DNA from: a bacterium UBA1790
Lineage (GTDB): Bacteria > Bacteroidota > Bacteroidia > Bacteroidales > Muribaculaceae
Direction of reading: 5' to 3'
NCBI GenBank assembly: GCA_002314465.1
Contig: DCGA01000124.1
Coordinates: forward strand, 2,253 to 7,604
Length of the DNA: 5,352 nt
This document shows, piece after piece, positions 1-5,352 of the stretch (the first letter of the stretch is position 1; each line of letters begins with the position of its first letter). The translations under genes and the position numbers were made by a program. Below the pieces are notes generated by a model, which was not told the DNA's origin, ran no database searches, and was given only the letters and a program-made list of their open reading frames with translations.

Positions 1-927
1 GTGGACTTCCGCCAACTCATCAAGGTGTTGGCCGACGTCTTTAAGATCAGGGTGGAAATGAAGCAGATTGGTGCCCGTCAGGAGGCTGGCCGCATTGGCG
101 GCATCGGTCCCTGCGGCCGTCCGCTTTGCTGCGCAAGTTGGATGTCAAACTTCGTCTCGGTGGCTACCAGCGCTGCTCGTTTCCAGGATATCTCGCTCAA
201 CCCGCAGAAGCTTGCAGGACAGTGTGCTAAGCTCAAGTGCTGCATCAACTTTGAGGTTGACTCTTATGTAGAGGCTTCCAAGACGATGCCGGCACGTGAC
301 GTGCAGCTCGAGACCAAGGACGGTCTGTACTACTATTTCAAGGCCGATATCCTTAAACGTGAAATCCTGTATTCTACCGATAAGAATGTTCCTGCCAACC
401 TCGTTAACCTCCCCGCTGAGCGTGTGTTTGAGGTAATGGCACTCAATCGCAACGGCATTAAGCCCGATAAGTTGTCACTTGATGACAATGAGATGCAAGC
501 CGAGCAGAAGGCATTCGGAGATATCCTTGGACAGGATGCTATCAACCGTTTCGATAAAAAGAAGAAGAAAAAGAATAAGCGTCCCCGTGGTCAGGAGGGT
601 GGCGAGCAGCAGGGCGAGGGACAACCTCGTGAGCAACGTCGCGAACGTCGTGACCGTGACAACCGCGAGAATCGTGAAGGTGGCCGCCAGGGTAATGACC
701 GCCGCCAGCGCCGTCAGCAAGGCGAGGGTGGGGAAGGACAGCGCCCCGAGCGTCAGCCTCGTCGTCCTCAGGTAGAGGGCGGTGAAGCTCCGCGCAACGA
801 CCGCCAGCGTCGTCACCAGGGAGGAAACCGCCATCAGGGCGGTCCCAACAAGCGCAGAAATGAGAACGGAAACGCACATAATGGCGAAAACGGCAACAAC
901 AACCGCCAGCAGCAGTCCAAGGAATAA
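1..927 (+). CDS. ricT: RicT/YaaT-like PSP1-domain protein, 5'-truncated, with long disordered tail
   Basis: The visible part is the C-terminal half of a PSP1-domain protein. The GTG at position 1 is an internal Val codon, because the family reads xVDFRxLIKxLA here; about 100-130 residues should lie upstream. Two cysteine clusters characteristic of the family are present: GPCGRPLCC (Cys38, 43, 44 of the visible part) and GQCAKLKCC (Cys75, 80, 81). In Bacillus subtilis, RicT (YaaT) forms the Fe-S-carrying RicA-RicF-RicT complex, which affects RNase Y-dependent mRNA processing; the role in Bacteroidota is not settled. The folded part ends near residue 180. A Lys run (186-191) then opens a tail of about 120 residues rich in Arg, Gly, Gln, Asn and Glu, with no hydrophobic core, presumably disordered and able to bind nucleic acid. 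The 3' end overlaps gldH by 47 bases. The family call is firm; the function here is inferred. Confidence 0.88.
   Translation: MDFRQLIKVLADVFKIRVEMKQIGARQEAGRIGGIGPCGRPLCCASWMSNFVSVATSAARFQDISLNPQKLAGQCAKLKCCINFEVDSYVEASKTMPARDVQLETKDGLYYYFKADILKREILYSTDKNVPANLVNLPAERVFEVMALNRNGIKPDKLSLDDNEMQAEQKAFGDILGQDAINRFDKKKKKKNKRPRGQEGGEQQGEGQPREQRRERRDRDNRENREGGRQGNDRRQRRQQGEGGEGQRPERQPRRPQVEGGEAPRNDRQRRHQGGNRHQGGPNKRRNENGNAHNGENGNNNRQQQSKE
556..924 (+). other. Low-complexity R/G/Q/N/E-rich tail of the RicT-like protein
   Basis: This stretch encodes residues 186-308 of the visible protein. It runs from a Lys block (KKKKKKNKRPRG) through Arg/Glu/Gln/Gly segments to an Asn/Gly-rich end (NGENGNNNRQQQ). 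A short imperfect internal repeat is visible: RNDRQRRHQGG near residue 265 resembles GNDRRQRRQQG near residue 230. The DNA is correspondingly repetitive, with recurring cgccagcg and cgtcgtga-like words. Its composition resembles RGG-type RNA-binding tails, but that function is an inference. Confidence 0.75.
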
Positions 928-1396
928 CCTTGTGGCTGCTGTGATGGCAGTGGTTATGCTGTTTTGCTTGGGCGCATGTGCTCCCGAGCGCTCGCCCTAT
1001 AGCGAATTCCGTACACTCACCGACGAGGGTTGGTTTTCTTCTATGCCCCTAAAATTCAGTCCCCAACTGGTCGACTCTACTGTGCAGACCTGCAATGTGG
1101 AGGTGGCGGTGCGCCACAACAACAGTTATCCCTATAGTAGCCTGAATCTTGTGGTTGACTTTATCGATAGTCGCTATAGGGTTGTTCGCCACAATGTCGT
1201 AATTCCTGTGGCTAATGGCTACGGCAACTGGTTGGGTTCGGGATTTGGTCGCTTTTATCAAGAAAAGGTCACTGTCGCCGAGGGTGTTGCCCCGGCCTCG
1301 CTTCACAGCATTGTAGTGTGGCAGGCGATGAAGGGCTGCGAGAAGATCACCGACGTTGAAAACGTTGGTATTATCATTACTCCTGTCAATTATTGA
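881..1396 (+). CDS. gldH: GldH-family outer-envelope lipoprotein
   Basis: This is a predicted lipoprotein of 171 residues. A short N-terminal region with Lys3 and Arg14 is followed by the hydrophobic stretch LVAAVMAVVMLFCLGAC. The lipobox LGAC puts the lipidated Cys at residue 33 and leaves a mature protein of about 139 residues. Family hallmarks of GldH are visible: RHNNSYPYSSLNL (78-90), the WLGSGFGRFYQ segment (117-127), WQAM (147-150) and the C-terminal NVGIII (161-166). GldH is required for gliding in Flavobacterium johnsoniae. Homologues are common in non-gliding Bacteroidales, where the role is unclear, and no other gliding gene is in this window. I chose the ATG at 881 because it gives a normal signal peptide with positive charges. 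ATGs at 782 and 860 would only add residues from DNA inside the ricT tail. A GTG at 932 would remove the overlap but would leave no positive N-terminal region. Confidence 0.82.
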   Translation: MAKTATTTASSSPRNNLVAAVMAVVMLFCLGACAPERSPYSEFRTLTDEGWFSSMPLKFSPQLVDSTVQTCNVEVAVRHNNSYPYSSLNLVVDFIDSRYRVVRHNVVIPVANGYGNWLGSGFGRFYQEKVTVAEGVAPASLHSIVVWQAMKGCEKITDVENVGIIITPVNY

Positions 1397-1398
1397 CA
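1384..1398. promoter_or_regulatory. 15-bp perfect palindrome over the gldH stop codon (weak candidate)
   Basis: TGTCAAT-T-ATTGACA is a perfect 7-bp inverted repeat around one central base. It covers the end of gldH and ends 23 bases before the M24 peptidase start. A one-base spacer cannot form a hairpin loop, so the geometry fits a dimeric repressor or activator site better than a terminator. Such a palindrome is expected by chance about once in a window this size, so support is weak. Confidence 0.2.
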
Positions 1399-1421
1399 AC
1401 TAATTTGTTCGGTATTTACCT

Positions 1422-2588
1422 ATGAATAGTCTTATTCCCTCACACCTTGAGCAAGAGATACAATCTCGTGTGGCGCGCATTGCGTCGGAGCTTGTTTCAG
1501 CCGGCATCGATGCAATGCTGGTTGCCGATAATGTCGGTCTGTACTACGTGAGCGGACGCGTTTATGCCGGATATGCCATGGTCATGGCCGATGGCACGGC
1601 GCGTTATTTTGTGCGTCGTCCCTGCGATATAGATGGTGTGGACTACATACGCAAACCCGAGCAGATTGCCGAATTGCTGGGCTCTGTACCAGCCGTCATC
1701 GGCATGCAGTGGGACTCGCTCTGTGTTTCCGATTACAACCGCCTGTCAAAGGCATTCGAGGGCTCTCGCATTGTCGATTGCTCAGCTATCATGCGCAGAG
1801 TACGCGCGGTGAAATCTCCTTATGAGATAGACTTGTTGCGTAGTTGTGGCTTAAAGCACAAAGAGGCCTACAGCCATATCCCCGAGATATACCGTGAAGG
1901 TATGACCGACGTGGAACTGCAGATTGAGATTGAGCGCCAACTTCGTCTTCACGGTTGTCTGGGCATCTTCAGGGTACACGGTGAGTCTATGGAACTGTTC
2001 ATGGGAAACATTTTGTGTGGCGATAATGCCGACAATCCCACTCCCTATGACTTTGCCATGGGTGGAGCAGGGCAGGACCCCTCTATCCCTGTAGGCGCCA
2101 ACGGCACTGTTATTGCCGACGGCAATGCTGTAATGGTGGATGCTTGTGGCAATTTCAATGGCTATATGACCGACATGACACGCACGTTCCGTGTGGGTGA
2201 GTTGCCCGAACTGGCGATGAAGGCTCACCGGTTGTCGATTGACATAAACCGCCGCTTGGCACAGGAGGGCAAGACCGGTGTTGAGGCTAAACGCCTTTAC
2301 GAGATTGCGCTTGAGATGGTGCAGCAGTCGGGTATGGACGACTATTACATGGGCCATCGTCAGAAGGCGGGTTTTGTGGGCCACGGTTTGGGTATCGAAA
2401 TCAACGAGGCTCCAGTGCTTGCGCCGCGCAGCCGCGATATTCTGGCAGAGGGCAACGTAATTGCCGTTGAGCCTAAGTTTGTGATTCCCGGTGTAGGAGC
2501 GGTGGGCATTGAAAACACTTATGTCGTGCACGATGATGGCATGGAGTGTATCACGCTTGCACCCGAAGAAATTATATCGTTGAACTAA
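1422..2588 (+). CDS. M24-family metallopeptidase (Xaa-Pro aminopeptidase/dipeptidase-like)
   Basis: A 388-residue cytoplasmic protein with the two-domain layout of M24B peptidases. Residues about 10-125 form a creatinase-type N-terminal domain, and about 135-388 form the pita-bread catalytic domain. All five dinuclear-metal ligands can be placed: Asp240 (VMVDACG), Asp251 (YMTDMTRTF), His321 (VGHGLG), Glu350 (VEPKF) and Glu364 (GIENTY). Family members remove N-terminal residues next to proline or split X-Pro dipeptides. Two histidines common in true prolyl peptidases are missing, though. The site before the first Asp reads DPSIPVGANG rather than a PH-containing loop, and the segment after the metal His reads EINEAP rather than xVHExP. 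Proline specificity is therefore uncertain. There is no signal peptide. The start follows gldH by 25 bases and no better start is visible. The family call is secure; the substrate is unknown. Confidence 0.87.
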   Translation: MNSLIPSHLEQEIQSRVARIASELVSAGIDAMLVADNVGLYYVSGRVYAGYAMVMADGTARYFVRRPCDIDGVDYIRKPEQIAELLGSVPAVIGMQWDSLCVSDYNRLSKAFEGSRIVDCSAIMRRVRAVKSPYEIDLLRSCGLKHKEAYSHIPEIYREGMTDVELQIEIERQLRLHGCLGIFRVHGESMELFMGNILCGDNADNPTPYDFAMGGAGQDPSIPVGANGTVIADGNAVMVDACGNFNGYMTDMTRTFRVGELPELAMKAHRLSIDINRRLAQEGKTGVEAKRLYEIALEMVQQSGMDDYYMGHRQKAGFVGHGLGIEINEAPVLAPRSRDILAEGNVIAVEPKFVIPGVGAVGIENTYVVHDDGMECITLAPEEIISLN

Positions 2589-2605
2589 ATAATAAATGTA
2601 AAAAG

Positions 2606-3274
2606 ATGGAGGGCTTTGGAACATTTGAATATATCCTCGAACTTGTAGCGACAGCGTTCTACGCCATTTCGGGCGCTCGCCTTGCCGCGTTTAAGAAGTT
2701 TGACTGGTTTGGAGCCTACACCATTGGTTTCCTTACTGCATTCGGTGGCGGTACCATTCGCGACGTGTTGCTTGGCATCGACCCGTTCTGGATGGACGAT
2801 GTGAACTATGTCATCGCCACTGCATTGGGTTTCTTTATGGTAATCATCTTCCAGAAGTGGCTTGTGCGCATTGAGGGTACATTCTACATCTTTGATGCCT
2901 TCGGTCTGGGCCTCTTTGTGGTTGTTGGTATTTACAAGACACTGCACACCGGCCACCCCATGTGGATGGCAATCATGATGGGAACAATCACCGGTGCGAT
3001 GGGCGGTGTACTCCGCGATATCTTTATCAACGAGGTTCCGCTTGTATTTCGCAAGGAGGTCTACGCTACCGCATGTATTATGGGAGGTATCGTATACTGG
3101 CTTGTAGGTATGTTGGGTTTCAACGAAATTGTTCCTCAACTGTGCTGCGCCACATTTGTAATTGTGCTGCGATTCCTCGCAGTGAAGTACAACTGGTCGT
3201 TCCCTGCACTGCACTACACCTTCAAGGGCGAAGGAGATAATGAACCTAAAACTGAAGAAAAAAATGAAAATTGA
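2606..3274 (+). CDS. TRIC/UPF0126-family membrane protein (putative cation channel)
   Basis: A 222-residue, strongly hydrophobic protein with about seven predicted membrane helices between residues 8 and 193. It is built from two related halves, each carrying the glycine-rich family motif followed by Arg-Asp: GGGTIRD at 47-53 and GGVLRD at 133-138. The second is followed by the typical EVPLVFRKEVYA segment. Prokaryotic members are homologues of animal TRIC channels; structures of bacterial and archaeal ones show trimers with a K+-conducting path per subunit. The physiological role in bacteria is mostly unknown. The ATG at 2606 lies 17 bases after the peptidase stop in an A-rich leader (aaaag). 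An in-frame ATG at 2546 would lie inside the peptidase gene and add a non-family extension, so I rejected it. The last 15 or so residues are a charged cytoplasmic tail (Glu/Lys/Asn) that overlaps the next gene. Confidence 0.88.
   Translation: MEGFGTFEYILELVATAFYAISGARLAAFKKFDWFGAYTIGFLTAFGGGTIRDVLLGIDPFWMDDVNYVIATALGFFMVIIFQKWLVRIEGTFYIFDAFGLGLFVVVGIYKTLHTGHPMWMAIMMGTITGAMGGVLRDIFINEVPLVFRKEVYATACIMGGIVYWLVGMLGFNEIVPQLCCATFVIVLRFLAVKYNWSFPALHYTFKGEGDNEPKTEEKNEN
3231..3236 (+). promoter_or_regulatory. Shine-Dalgarno-like AAGGAG before the GtrA gene
   Basis: AAGGAG lies three bases before the ATG at 3240, inside the TRIC coding region. The spacing is shorter than the usual 5-9 bases, and Bacteroidota depend little on such sites. 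It slightly favours the 3240 start over the ATG at 3264, but it may simply be Lys/Gly/Glu codons of the TRIC tail. Confidence 0.3.
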
Positions 3275-3713
3275 TAAAGCCGAGGCAAGAAAAACAACTG
3301 TACAGTTGCTCAAGTATGGTGTAATAGGAGTTTCCAATACCCTCATTACCCTTGTGGCATTTTATCTGCTCAATACCCTCGCTGGCTGGCCTTATGGCAT
3401 TGCCAACGTGATAGGTTACATCTTGGGTTTGATCAACAGTTTTGTGTGGAACCGCAACTGGGTTTTCAAGACCAAGAATGATCTTAAGCGCGAAGCCATT
3501 CTCTTCGGCTGCGGGTTCTTGCTCTGCTACACACTTCAGGGCCTCGTGAGCTGGTTCCTGCTCGAGGGATTGGGATGGAAGGACATGGGAGAGATTTCAT
3601 GGCTGCCCATGAAGAATACAGGCCAAAACATCGTCATGGTCATTGCTATGGTATTCTACACCCTTGCCAACTATGTCTATAACCGCGTGGTTACCTTCAA
3701 GGAAAAGAAGTAA
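3240..3713 (+). CDS. GtrA-family membrane protein
   Basis: A small integral membrane protein of 157 residues with four predicted helices (about 24-46, 52-72, 85-108 and 128-147) and a Lys-rich cytoplasmic N-terminus. The GtrA signature is clear in helix 2 and after it (GYILGLINSFVWNRNWVFK, 59-77). The matching end of helix 4 reads ANYVYNRVVTF (143-153). GtrA-family proteins are linked to cell-surface polysaccharide synthesis, where some are thought to flip polyprenyl-phosphate-linked sugars. No glycosyltransferase lies nearby, so the substrate cannot be inferred. The gene overlaps the TRIC gene by 35 bases from the ATG at 3240, or by 11 bases from the ATG at 3264, which removes eight Lys-rich residues; both starts are plausible. 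The overlap suggests translational coupling. It is the last gene of the + strand cluster. Confidence 0.85.
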   Translation: MNLKLKKKMKIDKAEARKTTVQLLKYGVIGVSNTLITLVAFYLLNTLAGWPYGIANVIGYILGLINSFVWNRNWVFKTKNDLKREAILFGCGFLLCYTLQGLVSWFLLEGLGWKDMGEISWLPMKNTGQNIVMVIAMVFYTLANYVYNRVVTFKEKK

Positions 3714-3734
3714 CTGCATAGCATAAAAGAATAA

Positions 3735-3773
3735 GCGCGTCCCTTGCACACAAAGCATGGGACGCGCCTTTTT
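3735..3773. terminator. Strong rho-independent terminator, probably bidirectional
   Basis: A perfect 9-bp GC-rich stem, GCGCGTCCC (3735-3743) with GGGACGCGC (3759-3767), encloses a 15-base loop that can pair further (TGC with GCA). On the + strand it is followed by CTTTTTA, ending the GtrA transcript 22 bases after its stop. Read from the minus strand, the same stem is followed by TTATTCTTTT, a weaker T-rich tract that suits the end of the convergent fusion gene. It occupies most of the 76-base gap between the two stop codons. Confidence 0.88.
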
Positions 3774-3789
3774 ATGTATCTCTGTTTGT

Positions 3790-4287
3790 TCAATCCTTGA
3801 GGTAACCCTCGAGTTTGAGCAATGCTTTCTTCATTTCGATGCCGCCGCCGAAACCTCCGAGCGAACCGTCGCTTGCGATGACGCGGTGACATGGATAGAC
3901 AATCATCATGCGGTTATTATGGCACGATTGGGCTGCCGCGCGGTAGGCCTTGGCATTGCCGGCGTTCTTTGCCAACTCGGCATAACTTACAGTCTTACCG
4001 TAGGGTATTTCTTTCATTGCTTTCCACACTGACTCGGAGAATTCTCCTCCCTTGAAATATGTGGGCAGGTCAAAGTTTTGAAGTTCGCCGCTGAAGTATT
4101 TTTCTATTTGCTCTTTGCAGCACCCAAGCAATGGTATGTCTTCCTTGACTACTGTAAGGCGCATTGATTTGCCGACTTTTGACAACATCTCCTCGGCATT
4201 GCCAGTGGTTACAACCACAATGCCCTTGTCGCAACCGCCTATTGTAATCTTTCCCACAGGACTATCCATTGTGGTGTAGCACAGACG
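3790..4287 (-). other. Ogt/MGMT alkyltransferase domain within the fusion
   Basis: About 165 residues, the size of a complete stand-alone Ogt, including both the N-terminal RNase H-like part and the C-terminal catalytic helical part. The acceptor Cys codon is at 3889-3891. The linker from the CCA enzyme is only a few residues (TPTYKGR). No Met codon sits at the expected N-terminus; the nearest in-frame ones are at 4267-4269, slightly inside the first strand, and the Met pair upstream at residues 333-334. No ribosome-binding motif is visible before either. Confidence 0.88.
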
Positions 4288-5352
4288 GCCCTTGTAAGTG
4301 GGAGTAATGCCTATTGCTTCGGCACGTTCCATCATGAAAGGGTAGGCCGCTGTGTAACTGTTGGCAATGGCTCCGTCAAGTATCGCATCCTTGATTGCGT
4401 CCTTAATCTGGCCCACTTCCTTGGAAGGTGTCAGTCCGAATGTTACCATAACCTCAGCACCGTCGACGGGCGGCTGGAAATTGCGCACACGGTCTTTCTC
4501 CTCAATGTCCACAAGTTTGCTTTTAACGAGGTCGAAGTTCTCGCGGAATCGCTTCACTTTTTCCTGGTTTTTGCTTGTGATGTCGGCCTTGCACAGCGTC
4601 ATCAGGTCGTCGATGTCGTCACCGGCGTCAAAGAGTAGACGGCGCACAGCCGAGTCGGTAACACCATCCTCGACCAGTGCGATGGGGCGCATGTGCAGTC
4701 CCACGAGTTTTTTCACATATTTCATGTGCTCGTTAAGCGGTAGACGCATGCGGCCGAATACCTTGGGAACCATCTTTTCGCCTATGAAGTTATGGTTGTG
4801 GAAGGTCCAGCCCAGAGCATTGTCCCAGCGCTTGGTGGCGGGTTTGCCTATGTCGTGCATGAGTGCTGCCCAGCGCAACCACTCGTTGGTAGATGCGGCT
4901 GCCACATTGTCGAGCACCTGCATGGTGTGCAGGAAGTTGTCTTTGTGTCCGCGTCCGTGGCTGTTATCCACGCCCTTCAGGGCAGCAAGTTCGGGGAAGA
5001 TGAGGGGCAGCAACCCGCAGTCGTCAAGCAACTTGAAACCGCGCGAGGGTCGGGGAGCGCGCATTATCTTCATCAGTTCCTCGGCAATGCGTTCGCGCGT
5101 AATGATGTCAATGCGGTGTGCATTGCGCCTGATTGCCTCGAATGTTTCGGGATAGATATCAAATTCCAGTTGGGTGGCAAATCTCACCGCACGCATCATG
5201 CGCAGTGGGTCGTCGCTGAATGTGATGTCGGGGTCGAGTGGGGTGCGTATGATGCGGCGTCCCATATCGCCTATGCCGTCAAAGGGATCAAGCAATTTGC
5301 CGTATGTGCTTGCGTTGAGCGATATTGCCATGGCGTTGATGGTGAAGTCACG
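3790..5352 (-). CDS. CCA-adding tRNA nucleotidyltransferase fused to O6-alkylguanine-DNA alkyltransferase, 5'-truncated
   Basis: The reading frame enters at 5352 with RDFTINAMA, a conserved class II nucleotidyltransferase motif, and runs 520 codons to a TGA at 3790-3792. Residues below count from the Met at 5331. The start and the catalytic GGxVRD and DxD motifs lie outside the window (about 120 residues missing). Nucleotide-selection motif DDPLRMMRAVRF (40-51) is present, with Asp in place of the usual first Glu. An HD domain follows: HTMQVLDN (135-142), ALMHDIGKP (156-164), and His180. The CCA-enzyme part ends near residue 346. From about 349 a full Ogt/MGMT unit begins: TTMDSPVGK (353-361), IPYGKTVSYAELA (442-454) and PCHRVI with acceptor Cys481. 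Residues equivalent to human MGMT Tyr114, Arg128, Asn137, Cys145, His146 and Glu172 appear as Tyr450, Arg464, Asn473, Cys481, His482 and Glu508. The product would add CCA to tRNA 3' ends and repair O6-alkylguanine by irreversible alkyl transfer. Both domain calls are secure; whether the product stays as one chain is unknown. Confidence 0.9.
   Translation of the reverse strand, partial: RDFTINAMAISLNASTYGKLLDPFDGIGDMGRRIIRTPLDPDITFSDDPLRMMRAVRFATQLEFDIYPETFEAIRRNAHRIDIITRERIAEELMKIMRAPRPSRGFKLLDDCGLLPLIFPELAALKGVDNSHGRGHKDNFLHTMQVLDNVAAASTNEWLRWAALMHDIGKPATKRWDNALGWTFHNHNFIGEKMVPKVFGRMRLPLNEHMKYVKKLVGLHMRPIALVEDGVTDSAVRRLLFDAGDDIDDLMTLCKADITSKNQEKVKRFRENFDLVKSKLVDIEEKDRVRNFQPPVDGAEVMVTFGLTPSKEVGQIKDAIKDAILDGAIANSYTAAYPFMMERAEAIGITPTYKGRLCYTTMDSPVGKITIGGCDKGIVVVTTGNAEEMLSKVGKSMRLTVVKEDIPLLGCCKEQIEKYFSGELQNFDLPTYFKGGEFSESVWKAMKEIPYGKTVSYAELAKNAGNAKAYRAAAQSCHNNRMMIVYPCHRVIASDGSLGGFGGGIEMKKALLKLEGYLKD

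Noticed and set aside
475..879. Minus-strand open frames of 134 and 111 codons opposite the ricT tail
   Set aside because: They arise from the repetitive Arg/Gly codons of the tail, lack any recognisable domain, and lie wholly inside a clear gene on the other strand.
782..880. Upstream extension of gldH to the ATG at 782
   Set aside because: It would add 33 residues in front of a normal lipoprotein signal peptide and is only the alternate frame of the repetitive ricT tail.
1397..1421. Possible Bacteroidota promoter (TAATTTG) before the M24 gene
   Set aside because: It is one base short of the usual TAnnTTTG spacing, and no TTG box lies at the proper distance upstream, so I do not call a promoter.
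1851..2624. Minus-strand open frame of 257 codons opposite the M24 peptidase
   Set aside because: The opposite strand encodes a well-conserved peptidase with its metal ligands in this region; the antisense product shows no family features.
2585..3346. Minus-strand open frame of 253 codons opposite the TRIC and GtrA genes
   Set aside because: It is Cys/His-rich but spans two clear membrane-protein genes and has no recognisable motif; a product of codon bias.
3757..4032. Plus-strand 91-codon frame after the terminator
   Set aside because: It begins within the terminator and runs antisense to the conserved Ogt catalytic region; no family features.
4361..5155. Plus-strand open frame of 264 codons inside the fusion gene
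   Set aside because: It is Ser/Arg/Met-rich shadow sequence opposite the conserved HD domain of the CCA enzyme.

Overview
The window looks like a chromosomal segment of a Bacteroidota species. A gut-type Bacteroidales of the Muribaculaceae/Prevotellaceae kind is the most likely source. The reasons are a GldH-type lipoprotein directly after a PSP1/RicT gene, weak or absent Shine-Dalgarno signals before most starts, near-balanced GC, and the protein sequence style. The family assignments were made by recognising motifs; no database was searched, and the genus is a guess.

Layout. Positions 1-3713 hold five tightly packed genes on the + strand. They are the 3' part of a ricT/PSP1-domain gene with a long disordered R/G/Q/N-rich tail (1-927), gldH (881-1396, overlapping ricT), an M24-family metallopeptidase (1422-2588), a TRIC/UPF0126 seven-helix membrane protein (2606-3274) and a GtrA-family four-helix membrane protein (about 3240-3713, overlapping the TRIC gene). 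Gaps are 25 and 17 bases and the other two junctions overlap, so this is probably one transcription unit that began upstream of the window. The unit ends at a strong hairpin with a T-run (3735-3773). That hairpin also serves as a plausible terminator for the convergent gene on the other strand.

Positions 3790-5352 (minus strand) hold the 3' part of one long gene. It encodes the end of the nucleotidyltransferase head and the HD domain of a CCA-adding tRNA nucleotidyltransferase, followed with almost no linker by a complete O6-alkylguanine-DNA alkyltransferase (Ogt/MGMT) domain. All the catalytic residues of the alkyltransferase are present. This in-frame fusion of a tRNA-maturation enzyme to a suicide DNA-repair enzyme is the most unusual thing in the window.

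How the genes work together is not obvious. The + strand cluster mixes an Fe-S regulatory protein, an envelope lipoprotein, a peptidase and two small membrane proteins of poorly known role, and they share no visible pathway. No RNA genes, insertion sequences, CRISPR arrays or phage genes were seen. There is no gene-free stretch over 300 bases; the longest gap is 76 bases (3714-3789).
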